DNA of 64,000 nt from Athripsodes cinereus. Taxonomy: Eukaryota; Arthropoda; Insecta; Trichoptera; Leptoceridae. Below are positions 42,806 to 52,559 of this stretch, piece after piece. The translations under genes were made by a program, and so were the position numbers. Position 1 is the stretch's first letter. Every line of letters begins with the position of its first letter. The stretch covers positions 28,054,948 through 28,118,947 of the forward strand of contig OX388314.1 in the NCBI GenBank assembly GCA_947579605.1, written 5' to 3'. The notes beneath the pieces were generated by a model. It saw only the letters and a list, made by a program, of their open reading frames with translations. It did not search any database and was not told the origin of the DNA.

Positions 42806-43022
42806 TTAATAAAAGATAGTACTCACTTAGATATCTACAATATGTATATTGGGATAGGTTTATGTTTGTGAATGCTTACATTTTATTTAATATTTATATA
42901 GGTATTTTTACTTTATGTTATATTGTTTTTTTTTTGTTTTATAAGCCCTATATATTTAAATTAATCTAACTAAACTGATTTTATGATAAAACATACCTAC
43001 TAATCAAACAATGTATTAATTA
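42806..43022. other. No recognised gene
   Basis: AT-rich, no supported feature. Confidence 0.3.
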
Positions 43023-43023
43023 G

Positions 43024-43202
43024 GTTCGTCGGTAGCCTGGAGGTAGAGTCTCGGCCTTGTAAACAAGGGGTCCGCGGTTCGATTCCAGGCGCCGGCAAAC
43101 TCCCCTTTCACGACACAAGCTTTTAGTTTATTGTGAAAGGTGTATAAGGTTGTATTTGGGTTGATGAAAAAAGAAAAAAAAAAGAAAAAAAAAAGGTTTC
43201 TT
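43024..43202 (+). mobile_element. SINE-B, full length
   Basis: A box 'tagcctggagg' (43033-43043) and B box 'ggttcgattcc' (43076-43086) show derivation from a tRNA, probably with a UGU anticodon-like loop ('cttgtaaacaag'). The body runs to 'ggtgtataaggttgtatttg' and a purine-rich tail. It lacks a plausible full acceptor stem, so it is not a functional tRNA gene. Confidence 0.8.
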
Positions 43203-44317
43203 GGAAGTCATCGCCTCAAGGCAAATTTTGAACAAATAATGTATTGTGAAAATAAAATGTTAGCTATTATTTACATATTTCGGACTGTTAAAAAAAACTG
43301 CACAATAGAAATTATCTCTAAAACCATATCTTAAGAATAAAACTCAGAGTAATAAAATATACCTATTAAAGATAAATTAGAAACTATAACACATCTGTAA
43401 ACAATTGGCATAAATCGAATATGCACGTTAATATTTACTCATAAATGTATAAATTTCCCACAATTTTTGTTATTTGTTTTATATATAATATACAACTATT
43501 AGGATTTGTCATTCAGAAGAAAAATATAAGCAAAATATCTCGCATTCTCTTACAAATACTAGATACTTTCAATAGAACCTTCTTATATTTACAAAGTATT
43601 CTCTTATATGATATAATAATTTCATTTCAATTTTATTTCAATTCTGTCATAAGCTGGGTATATCTACTTACGAGTAGTACTTACCTACCTATGAACATGC
43701 TATGAACATGTCAGTTTGAGATATGATAGCTATCTGGTGATCAGTCTATCCGGTTGAAATTTAGTATTTTTTACGAAAATAACATAGGTACACTTTTTGA
43801 GTTTTTCTACATTTAACAGTAGGTACAGTAACCGGTTTCAACTTACAATGTTATTATCAAACTGGTTTCTTGTTTTACAAAAACTACAAATGCTAATACA
43901 ATAAACTAGTAAAATAAAAAGAAACTACAGACTATACGGAATAAAATTTGTAAATCTTATCGCGGGTGATGGAGAGTTATCTAGTTACCATTTATCGCAG
44001 GTGATGAAGTGATTATATTGAAATGGAATATATAAATGTAAATATGGATAATATCAAGGAATATCAAGGAATATAGAATATGTATCTCACCTGGCGATAT
44101 AAAATAATTAATAACTTATGTATAATAAGTAATGATGCTATGTTCTAAGTTTGCAAAGTGAATATAAAAATGAATGAAATGAAAGATTGTCTCTTCTATG
44201 TAGTTAGAAGTACAAAATAAGTTTATTATTTTACTTTTCTACTATAATATAAATTGATTCCTGAAGGGTTAGTTAATATTTCAGATCTTACAAAAATTAT
44301 AATACTTTTTAACTCAC
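43203..44317. other. No gene; F1 foldback trace
   Basis: 43203-43222 is a T-tail trace. 43838-43900 ('ccggtttcaacttacaatgt', 'tcaaactggtttcttgtttt') resembles part of the F1 family. Otherwise AT-rich. Confidence 0.35.
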
Positions 44318-44495
44318 GTGGATGGATATGCAAGCAACACGTTACGCGCGGTAGACGTGGTCTAGGTCGTCCAGTGGTCGGCGAAAGAGTGTCGTGGTCC
44401 AGATGTTCATCAGCCTCCAATCCACGAGCCTTATCTGATAATGTAACAATTACTTTATCATCCAATAGTGACTCGTGGAGGTCGCTTATCATTCT
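44318..44495 (-). CDS. Candidate host exon, 178 nt, function unknown
   Basis: On the minus strand the exon follows 'tcgacctttag' and ends CCAC before GTGAGTTA, a strong donor. It opens in phase 0 (AGA ATG ATA AGC) and closes in phase 1. It encodes about 59 residues: RMISDLHESLLDDKVIVTLS, an acidic stretch (LEADEHLDHD), then TGRPRPRLPRVTCCLHIHP. The frame stays open a little past the donor. It is clearly GC-richer than its surroundings and matches no transposon motif I know. I do not recognise the protein and no neighbouring exon was found on this strand. An overlapping plus-strand frame (44254-44499) is the main alternative. Confidence 0.45.
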
Positions 44496-44702
44496 CTAAA
44501 GGTCGATGCACACCTGGGACCATAGAAATGTAGCCCTTGATACAATCTAATAGTCATTTTGTGAATGGAAAATATGTAAATACCTAGTATGAACCAATCA
44601 GTTTCTAGATATAATAAGATAATAAATTAAAAATCTATTTCGCAAATTTAATCTGAAATAAAGTACAAATAGTATTAATGCATAATGTTGGCTAAACCCT
44701 GA

Positions 44703-44758
44703 TGGTATAACCATTGAAACCATGGTTTGAAAACAAAACCATGGTTTCAATGGTTATT
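44703..44758. repeat. Short perfect hairpin
   Basis: Inverted segments 'ataaccattgaaaccatggt' and 'accatggtttcaatggttat' are separated by about 11 bases. 'aataaccattg' recurs at 45015. It could be a MITE fragment or a small foldback; nothing indicates expression. Confidence 0.7.
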
Positions 44759-44981
44759 CCAATATTTGACTAATTTATTAATAATTAATTAATTAATATT
44801 TAATTAATGGGGCGGATAGTTTATTATAGGTATAAACATAATATATGTACAATATTTATATTTTGATTGTTTAATCTTATTATTGTAATGTAAGATATTT
44901 AAGATCACAGCCCAAAATCCCCATAAGGGATTAGGCAAATAATATAGACTTTGTAAACATATTTTTTTATTAATAAAAGTA

Positions 44982-45017
<36 letters not shown>

Positions 45018-45645
45018 ACCATTGTTTTTATTTTCACAATTAATTTTTATCTCTTATATTTTTTTTGTTGTTTTATAATGTATGACAATTTCATGGGCAA
45101 TATAAATTAATGAATTTTTATACACTTTTAAATTGGGCAATGCATTGTTTTCTTGTGATATTGTTGTTGCTATTTTTGTATTTATTTGTATGTGATGTCT
45201 GAAGTGTGTAACTGGCTATGAATAAATAAATTAAAAAGAACATAGTTGGATGTAAATATTACTAAATTAAATAAAAAATAATTTGCTGAATGAAACAAGT
45301 GAGAAAAACACAAAATAAAATTCCAAGAAATACATCAACGAAAACGTTTTGCTACTTACTCTACTAGAAATCTATTTTTCAATTCACTCTATGCAGTAGA
45401 TAGTTACTTCTCAAACTATAATACGTGTCGAGTTATTATCTAATGTCTACTACTTGCAAAGACATATCGCTTCTGTCATTTTTATTTATTTCGCTTTTCT
45501 ATTCATTTTTCCACAAATACTTATGTATTATTATTATTATTACTTCTTATTCTAACCGAGTGCAGTGAAACAAATAAAAATAAATGATAAATTTGAACTG
45601 GTAATGTAAGCCTTTGTCTCTTCACTGCTATAGATATAGTAATTT
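44759..45645. other. No gene; poly-A tract
   Basis: Poly-A run at 44988-45014 (about 27 bases), preceded by 'taataaaagtatat', suggesting the tail of an unidentified retroelement. The rest is AT-rich. Confidence 0.4.
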
Positions 45646-45649
45646 TCCA

Positions 45650-45795
45650 AACTTTTCCATTTTTCACAGTCTTGAGCGACACGAACCCATTTTTTCCCAC
45701 AACTTGAATGGTGTTATCCGCTCATCTCTTATTAGGTCTTCCAATAATTATTTTATCCTCCCATCGTCTCCACTCTAAAATCCTGCGCGTTCATT
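45650..45795 (-). mobile_element. LINE RT C-terminal remnant
   Basis: The inverse strand, with frameshifts, reads FRVETMGG/WRRWEDKIIIGRP and DNTIQVVGK, related to 37598-37862. Confidence 0.45.
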
Positions 45796-45864
45796 GACCA
45801 GTGAATTGCTACTTACTTGAAGACACTAATTGAACATATTTTTTTTATCAATAGTTTTAAAAAA

Positions 45865-45960
45865 TGGGGCAGCCAGTATACTAACTGCATGTAATAGACA
45901 TGAAAATGTAGTACAAACTACGCACAATATTCATTCTTCCAAAGGTCGTGCGGGAATTAC
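45865..45960 (-). repeat. SINE-C fragment
   Basis: 'aaaatggggcagccagtata', 'ctaactgcatgtaatagaca'. The GTGATGG end is missing. Confidence 0.4.
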
Positions 45961-45996
45961 AACTTTTTTTCAAGGATGTTGACTTTTACATATAAT

Positions 45997-46649
45997 GGTG
46001 ACAGGAAAATTATTCGAATGGACAATTCTTCGAAAAAACATTTGTACGAACTAACTTTTTTCGAATGACAATTATTCGAATGGCAGTTATTCGAATCCAC
46101 AATTATCAGAAAACACAATTGTTCGAATTTTTATACGTTATATTGATAACAACAATTATCCGAAACACAATTCTTCGAATTTTTATTATCAAGACAGATA
46201 ATATTGCTCCTATTTTCGGCGAAAAGTGACGTACTTAGCGAAGTTATATTATATAATTCGACTCAGTTTGCAATCGATTTATCTAAAAAGTGTCAAACGT
46301 TTGGAAAAATAATTTAAATATATTTATAATTAGGTATGAACGCAATTGCCTCATTTTCTTAAGAAACTAAAATAACGTTAAAGTTGGACGAGGTATGGCT
46401 GGAGTTTTATATGAAACGTAATATAATTGCGTCAATATGACCTGCTTCTGAAGATCAAAATAAAATGAATTTAGATTAATATAAAATAATTCGAATAATA
46501 GGATTTTCTAACAAATGTTAGTCGAACAATTCACTTTCCATTAATTGTAATTCGAATAATTGATAGTCGAACAAATGTTATTCGAAGATTTGTTAATTCG
46601 AATAATTATTTTTTCGAACAATTGTATTTCGAAGAATTTTCATGTAATC
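45997..46649. mobile_element. Mutator-like MITE with TTCGAA arrays
   Basis: It is flanked by the 9-bp direct repeat acatataat (45988-45996, 46650-46658). The ends are GGTGACAGGAAAATTATTCG and, inverse, GATTACATGAAAATTCTTCG. Each end carries about six to nine diverged copies of a roughly 16-bp motif ACAATT-n-TTCGAA, in inverted orientation between the two ends. No transposase remains in the 653 bp. A 9-bp duplication and long subterminal repeats fit the Mutator (MULE) superfamily. Confidence 0.7.
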
Positions 46650-46659
46650 ACATATAATC

Positions 46660-46860
46660 ATTGCCGAAATTTAGGGGTGCTGTTTCCAGATCTCTGCGCG
46701 GTTCTGATCAATGAGTGTCCTGAACGTAGTGAAGTTCGCACGAGCATTATTTTCCCTATCCCCCCCCTCCCCCGATATACCCCTGTTTTTTGATTGGAGA
46801 GCATTTGCAACCCCCCCCCACCATGGGCGTCATTCATTACTTGTGTATGTTGTAATGGCA
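46660..46860. other. C-tract region with possible short coding tail
   Basis: The inverse strand has an open segment (ENNARANFTTFRTLIDQNRA, EIWKQHP, stop at about 46675) followed by 3' sequence. C runs lie at 46760-46775 and 46811-46819. It could be a terminal exon, a transposon protein end or chance. Confidence 0.3.
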
Positions 46861-46969
46861 TATTCATTACATGGGTGAACGTTTTTGTTTTTTCTTTACT
46901 TTTATATTTTTTTGCCTCAGCTGGTGCATAGAGTGCACTTTACTTCTTTTTTTGTTTGTGTTATTTTTT

Positions 46970-47330
46970 TAATTTGAACTCGAAAAGTTACAAAAAAGAG
47001 TAGGAAGCCTGTTCTTTACGGGGAATTACATTAGCTAAAATAAATAAAAATGTATTTTCAATAAATTTCACATTGCCTATGATACATACATTTAATCTTC
47101 CAGAAAATACTTCTACCAACCACTCTGATGCATAAAAAGGAAGACATTATCTATGTTGGCAATACTTTAAGTTGAAGATACATATAATGAAAAATGGTTC
47201 TTATATTATCAAGGGCGTAACCAGGAATTTGTCTAGGGGAGGGGCAACAGCTTTAATGTTTTTTTATAATTTTTATTTATTTATTTCAAACTTAAAGTTA
47301 CAGCTGATAATAAGCATAATAATATAAATA
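46970..47330. other. No gene; SINE-C and transposon-end traces
   Basis: 46975-47035 resembles the SINE-C 5' part ('gaactcgaaaagttacaaaa'). 47210-47240 ('aagggcgtaaccaggaattt') resembles the element end at 423. Confidence 0.35.
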
Positions 47331-47334
47331 TACA

Positions 47335-47800
47335 TGGTTAAAGAAGGATGAAAGTGGCATAAATGCAGTTGAAATGAGATAGTTGAGAAGGATGTGTGAT
47401 AAAAGTCTGAGAGATCGTGTGTGTAACAGTGATATACGAAAGGAATGTGGAGTGAAAGTTGGTGTAATAACAAAGATGAATGTAAATAAGTTAAGATGGT
47501 TTGGGCACGTGGAAAGAAGAAAGAATGAATGAGGACAGAATGACTAAGAAGATATACATATTGGGGTGAGAGGAATGGTGCTCGGAGACGTGGACGTTCT
47601 AGGATGAAATGGCAAGATCATTTAAATCAAATCCTACAGGACGGTCACGTGTTGAGCACATTGAACAGGAGAGCATGCATGAGGAATTGTATGACAGTGA
47701 CGGAAGCGAAAGATGTATGCAAGGATAGAAGGAAGTGGCGCTCGATCATTTCTGCCTACCCCGCGAGGGAAGCGGCGTGATGGTATGTATGTATGTATAT
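47335..47800 (+). mobile_element. RTE-like LINE (family 2), 3' fragment
   Basis: With one or two frameshifts it encodes HGWLKKDESGINAVEMR, DKSLRDRV, VNKLRWFGHVERR, RRRGRSRMKWQDHLNQILQD and RKWRSIISAYPAREAA, ending 'aagcggcgtgatggtatgta' and a GTAT repeat. It shares architecture with RTE-1 but differs throughout. Confidence 0.7.
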
Positions 47801-48349
47801 ATAATTATAATGTCTATACAAAAGCACAAAAGGCTGTTTTTCGTTATGTTCATTGTGAGTTTACATTGTACAGAAGCTCAAAAGGCTGGAGATTTCAATA
47901 TTAATCCGATCCAATTTCTACAAAAATAAAATTTATCAACACGAAAAGTATCATGGTGGATAGCTCGAAAGCACCCTTATTTTATAGTATTTTATTAGAA
48001 TTTATTTTGTTTAACTCCATAGCTATTTATGTTTATTACAATAAATAAGTAAATGTTTCTATGTTTAAATGTTTTACTAATTTCTTTATTATTAGTAAAG
48101 GGTTTAGTTTGAAAAAGATATCGCATTTCAAAACCTAGGTCACCATATTAAAGTAACTATTGAAACTTTGAAACATATTATGATTTTGTTATTAATACAT
48201 CCTTATTATGTTACAACTGTCAAATATGTGGACTTTGTTTTAGTTTGCGTTTTCTCAATTGGTATACAAGAAAAATAACAAGCCCCTCCCTCCGCCCACT
48301 GCCAAATCTTTTATACAAATTTTGTGTACATCTTTTGAGATTCCAGAAG
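47801..48349. other. Unclassified repeat-like stretch
   Basis: 48240-48349 resembles 29380-29520 in order (C-rich 'gcccctccctccgcccactg'), and resumes after the F1 insertion at 48611-48645 ('cccctcccttaagtacgccc'), probably one transposon end. Confidence 0.35.
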
Positions 48350-48361
48350 CAAAGTGGGACA

Positions 48362-48598
48362 TTGATTGAGTCGACGTTGATTTTGTAAAACTCCATTATA
48401 TTGATATAATGAAAACAAAATTGTTTTTGGTTTTACTACGATTTATTTGTTAAATAAGTAACCAGGTTTCGACCTATGAGGTCTTGACAATGACTTGACT
48501 TGAGAGTTTGACAATGACCTCATAGGTGGAAACCTGGTTACTTGTTTAACAAATAAATCGTAGTAAAACCAAAAACAATTTTGTTTTCATTATATCAA
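48362..48598. mobile_element. F1 foldback element with 12-bp target duplication
   Basis: It starts TTGATTGAGTCGACGTTGAT and TTTTGTAAAACTCC. It then carries two arms ('gaaaacaaaattgtttttgg' ... and inverse) around 'ggtttcgacctatgaggtct' / 'gacaatgacctcataggtgg'. Flanked by caaagtgggaca on both sides (48350-48361, 48599-48610). A 12-bp duplication suggests target-primed insertion rather than a cut-and-paste transposon. Relatives lie at 24930, 43838, 49389 and 57335. Confidence 0.75.
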
Positions 48599-48694
48599 CA
48601 AAGTGGGACAGTTTGCCCCTCCCTTAAGTACGCCCGTGATTTTTATTCTAAACTAGTTTTAATACCGGCTTTGCAGAAATAATATTAGACTATA

Positions 48695-48760
48695 CTATAC
48701 CCTCACGCCGTGTCCCAAGTGGGGTTGGCAGAGAGAACGGAACGCCAATTAGATTATCTA
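48695..48760 (-). mobile_element. RTE-1 LINE, extreme 3' end only
   Basis: 'accctcacgccgtgtcccaa' and 'gtggggttggcagagagaac' on the plus strand: the terminal module plus about 40 bp. Confidence 0.65.
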
Positions 48761-49385
48761 TACACAGAAATAATTATAAATTCGCAAAAAAATTCTACCA
48801 TAGAAATAGAGAAAAAAATAAAAATCAAAGAAAATTTTCAACATCTGAGATTTAATCAAAATACATACATTCTCAGACTAATATCGTGAAATTACATATA
48901 AAATGTTGAGTGTTTAATTAAGTCAAGCTATTTCTACTGGCACGAAGAGGATGACTGGTATATTCATTACTTGTTTTCAGTTCACTGGTTAGTTTACTTA
49001 CGAGATATTCCGTGATGGTATTAATATAGAGAGATAATTATTATTTAAGTTTCAAAATTGAGTGGGATTTAATATTTCGAAACGTAGTAGGATATATTAT
49101 TTGGTATTTATTTCGTAGAAGTCCATTCTAATTAAAAACACAGGTATTAGAGTTTAATCAAAACTTTATCAAAGGTCACCCTAACAACCTTTTTCGATAA
49201 TCCATATTTTTAATCTTTATTTTTTCGGAACATGTTTGAAAACTGAGAGTTTGTGTAGAGAATAATAATTATAATCTCATCAAATATTATCACCCACGTA
49301 GATATTGACGATATGTTATGAAAATATAAAACTTTATTACAAAAAATAATCTACGTAAGACATATACTTCCATATGTATTTTCAT
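48761..49385. other. No gene; SINE-C copy at 48930-49025
   Basis: 48935-49022 contains 'ggcacgaagaggatgactgg' and the SINE-C 3' terminus 'gagatattccgtgatggtat' (plus sense). The rest is AT-rich. Confidence 0.45.
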
Positions 49386-49388
49386 AAG

Positions 49389-49432
49389 TTGATTGAGTCG
49401 ACGTTGATTTTGTAAAACTCCATTATATCGAC
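49389..49432. mobile_element. 44-bp F1 end with its own 11-bp target duplication
   Basis: Identical to the first 40 bp of 48362-48598 (TTGATTGAGTCGACGTTGAT...). Flanked by attttcataag on both sides (49378-49388, 49433-49443). It shows that this end is the one retained after extreme truncation, so it is probably the 3' end of the element on the minus strand. Confidence 0.75.
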
Positions 49433-49544
49433 ATTTTCATAAGATAATGTCTTCCAGCAAACCTCTAACATGATGTTTGATATGCATGTTTTAACATAAT
49501 GTTAAATAGGACGTATAAAACATAACATAATATAATTTGCATAG

Positions 49545-49932
49545 ACAACTCACACAGATTGATCTAGTCCCAAACTAAGTTTAAATATTGTATTATGGGT
49601 ATTAGCACGACGATACACATAATATATACAATGCACTAAACACATATACATGTAACACCCAGACCCAGGACAATATCTTTATTTCTCGGATATTTCAGGA
49701 GTCCAAGGACTCCTATTTATCCGTTTAGGTGAAGATTTTTTTTTAATATTTGGACTCTCTCTATTCTAATACCACTATGCCAGTGTTGGCATCTACGATC
49801 CTACCACGTCAGTGGGCGGGGGACCCAGGACAAGTTGGAAAAGGTCATTCTTTAATCTGCCCTGGCTGGGAATCGAACCCGGGACCTCGTGACTCAAAGG
49901 CAAGAGCGCTACCTCTACGCCACTACGGCCAG
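49545..49932 (-). mobile_element. SINE-A, full length, split by a 148-bp insertion
   Basis: The minus strand has the tRNA-like head (B box inverse 'ggaatcgaacc' about 49869-49879; head end near 49930), the body to 49822, then the insertion, and continues from 49673 down to 49545. Confidence 0.75.
49674..49821 (-). mobile_element. R1-like 3' terminal insertion in SINE-A
   Basis: Flanked by gacccaggacaa on both sides (49662-49673, 49822-49833). 'ctcggatatttcaggagtcc' and 'aaggactcctatttatccgt' match 'cggatatctcagaagtcggg' and 'ggacttctatttatccgctc' of the R1-like 3' end at 480-520, so it is a diverged member or relative. Confidence 0.65.
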
Positions 49933-50059
49933 CATAAACAGAAATAAAAAAAAATGAAAATAATAACCGAAGTAGGTATATAAAGTATCAATTTATAGAA
50001 ATCTTAGCATTCACGACCATAAGTACCTACCTACCTATATTTGTTTATATATGTATCCA

Positions 50060-50240
50060 AAAGAGTCTACATTATCTACTATTAGAGACGTAGGGGGTCG
50101 TTCATGAGGTACTGAAAAATTTATGTAATCATTCCATTTTGTGTTTGAATGCGCTAATAGATGAAGAAGACTTAATATCTTTGGGGAGGTTGTTTCAGGT
50201 TCTGATAGCATGTACAATGTACATGTGATGAGTAAAAAGA
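50060..50240 (-). mobile_element. CR1/L2-type RT tail
   Basis: The inverse strand reads AIRT (stop) NNLPKDIKSSSSISAFKHKM, the usual 'WN.LP..i......FK' end. The 77-codon frame here is in a different phase. Confidence 0.5.
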
Positions 50241-50872
50241 TGAACACACTATAATGAGGTGAAATCACTAGAAGCCAATAATTTTGAGACCTTAATAGTG
50301 GACATAGAGGGTAAGAGGAACAAACCGTTCAAAAAGATATAGTTCTATGATTATTACATTAATTAATGTGTAAGTCGTGGAATTCCTTGAACGATGGCCA
50401 TTTGAGTTGAGAAATGAGGACATGTTTTATCGTACTAAAAATTATTTATGAATTATTGACAAACATGATTACATACAAACTTGCTTAGATATTTATTAGA
50501 TTATTGAATGCATTTTGGTAAAGTAAATTGTGTCATAAATCATAGATAAGTAATCTGTACACAGACAATATAACAATACAATATAATAATAGATAATATT
50601 ATTATCTTCTTAGCTAAACACTTAGTGATGTTGTATTGTTTGGCTACATTGACAAGTCGGACAGAGCGCAATGCGGAAAAAGCTGAACTAACTGTATCCA
50701 CTAACAAACATAATATCAAGCAGATTAATATAATATTTGACTCACAATCTGTGTATGGTGCATATGTGGGATAGGGGGTCAATTTTCTGAACAAACATAT
50801 CCTTTGCGAGTTGTTTGATGATGGATGCAAGAGAAGAAAATATGACTGCCGACACTCCTCGTTCCATTTGGT
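50241..50872. other. No recognised gene
   Basis: A 96-codon minus-strand frame (50540-50830) has no recognised motif. Confidence 0.4.
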
Positions 50873-50944
50873 TTAACCCTCTGCAACTGAGGTGGCTTTT
50901 TAGTTATTATTCTGCTGAGGAGTGGTCTAACAGACACTCATTTT

Positions 50945-51065
50945 AAGTTCCATTATTTTTATTTATTTATTTATTCATTCTTTACTGTACATTGATAAAA
51001 AACAATTACATAAAAGGTATACATTCAAATTAAATACAATCAATATACAGAGGGCGAAATTATTG
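50945..51065 (-). mobile_element. T-tail element nested in piggyBac relic
   Basis: Plus strand 'tttattcattctttactgta', 'acaatcaatatacagagggc'. Confidence 0.6.
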
Positions 51066-51374
51066 CCATTATTTAAAAAGTTTTAATTATTTTTTTAGTT
51101 TTTTGTGAGTATTTGACATGTATGCAGACACCATTTGAAAAAATATGGTTTAAAAAAAACAGATATTAGAAATTACAAGATATTTATTAATGCTAATAAA
51201 AAATCACCATTTTTTTGAGAACAAATTATAAAAATTAATTAAATGAAAAAAACATATGAAATAAAAAAAGTAAGTAGAAATTTGTTTTCTGTTAACTTTT
51301 GTTAAAATGTAAAAAAATAATAAAAAAAATCGTAAGAGCGGTTTCTCTAAAAATCGGCTTCAAAGTACGTCCTC

Positions 51375-51629
51375 TCAGTCCTGGTAAATTTGTGCCGAGC
51401 ATTGTAGGCAGACATGTTTTTTGCATGCATAACGAGTAAATTTTGTCTTCCTTTCAATTAAATCGCACTCTTTAATCTTTCTTTTCAATTCACTCGTAAA
51501 AATTCTGCACAATATTCTTTCACACGATGTCCCAGATTCGTTTTGTTCAGGGGCAGTTGGGAAATCTCGTCCTAAGTCATGATTGCGCAATTCTCTCGGC
51601 AATTTTTCATTATACACCCGCTGTGTCAT
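51375..51629 (-). pseudogene. piggyBac transposase C-terminal Cys-rich domain
   Basis: The 84-codon frame contains RVYNEKLPRELRNHDLGRDF and ends with a Cys cluster: C36, C41, C55, then RYACKKHVCLQC (C69, H73, C74, C77). piggyBac transposases end in a zinc-binding Cys-rich domain of this kind, which contacts the element ends. The catalytic DDD region is missing: the space between this frame and the ends is too short. Its place inside TTAA-bounded inverted repeats supports the assignment. Confidence 0.65.
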
Positions 51630-52017
51630 AATAGGAAGAACAAGTTCCCTAGCAAGGCCTCAAATGAAATTTGCTCTCCATTTATTGAAAAAAAAAAATT
51701 ATTGGAGTGATGTTAGGTAGACTCTATGAATTTACTGAGCTGATGTATGTGAGACACTTTGAAAAAATTACTATGTTACTGACGTTAGGTCTAACAGACC
51801 CATCATTTATTACTGACGTGAGGTATGTCAGACACCCATCAGCTATAGATCCACACATGTACTCACGACGGCCGTCGTTACTGTACTGATGATTAAAAGA
51901 ACAGAAATTAGGAAGCTACTGAGCGAAACGGAAAGATAGGACTCAAAATGGCAACGTTGTTGCAAAAAAAAGATTTCGCGGTGTCTGACAGACCTCACGT
52001 CAGTTGCAGAGGGTTAA

Positions 52018-52315
52018 GGAAGTGTTTTTAAATGCTACAAATGCTGCGTACCTGCTTATTATCCCTGGATGTGTAGGTCTCAAGGTGGGATATCTGTTAC
52101 ATCAGCCGAGTCCACCGCCTATTGGCGTGGTAGGGTAGGAGATGTCAACACTGCTTTAGTGTTATTGATAGACTTGTGAGAGTTTAAAGCTTTTAAATTG
52201 CCATTGCCTTATAAATGTTCGGATAAGGAGGAGGCCTTCGTTTCCGGAAAAGGGGATATTTCAACATTATAATATTTAAATTTGATTATTATTTTTTTTA
52301 CTTGATTTATTTTCG
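52018..52315. other. GC-richer unassigned stretch
   Basis: 'agtccaccgcctattggcgt' and 'ggataaggaggaggccttcg' (52107-52235) look like retroelement 3' UTR, but no family was matched. Confidence 0.3.
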
Positions 52316-52317
52316 GT

Positions 52318-52478
52318 TGATGCGGCTTGGTTACGCTATTGCATTTGAGTCACGAGGTTCCGACTTCGATACCCAGCTAGGACAAAATGAATAATGACCT
52401 TTTTCAAAATGTTCTGGGTCTGGGTGTTTCATGTATATGTGTTTAGTGGATTGAATGACTCTTGCTAATGGCAAGGAA
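52318..52478 (+). mobile_element. SINE-A, diverged
   Basis: 'tgcggcttggttacgctatt', 'gagtcacgaggttccgactt', 'gggtctgggtgtttcatgta'. The B box is mutated ('gacttcgatacc'). Confidence 0.6.
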
Positions 52479-52559
52479 AAAGTGTTCATTACATTCAATG
52501 AATTCACTAGTTACCATATGTATGCAAGGTTGACGTGATTCTATAAATAATTTGGTAAT

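Larger units (their letters stand above)
50877..52013 (-). mobile_element. piggyBac-type element, internally deleted
   Basis: It is flanked by TTAA on both sides (50873-50876, 52014-52017). Perfect 14-bp inverted ends CCCTCTGCAACTGA (50877-50890, 52000-52013). Near the right end a subterminal motif of the type 'tgacgt[g/t]aggt.t..cagac' recurs several times (51780-51845, 51980-52000). TTAA plus CCC ends is diagnostic of piggyBac. It carries the 3' end of a transposase gene and a nested T-tail insertion. Confidence 0.85.

Noticed and set aside
43024..43100. tRNA-like sequence (also at 18521, 28590, 49880)
   Set aside because: A and B boxes are present, but acceptor stems do not pair properly and the same heads are joined to common SINE bodies at several loci; these are SINEs, not tRNA genes.
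50540..50830. 96-codon minus-strand frame with Cys-containing hydrophobic residues
   Set aside because: No family resemblance, and similar frames occur by chance at this length in AT-rich DNA.
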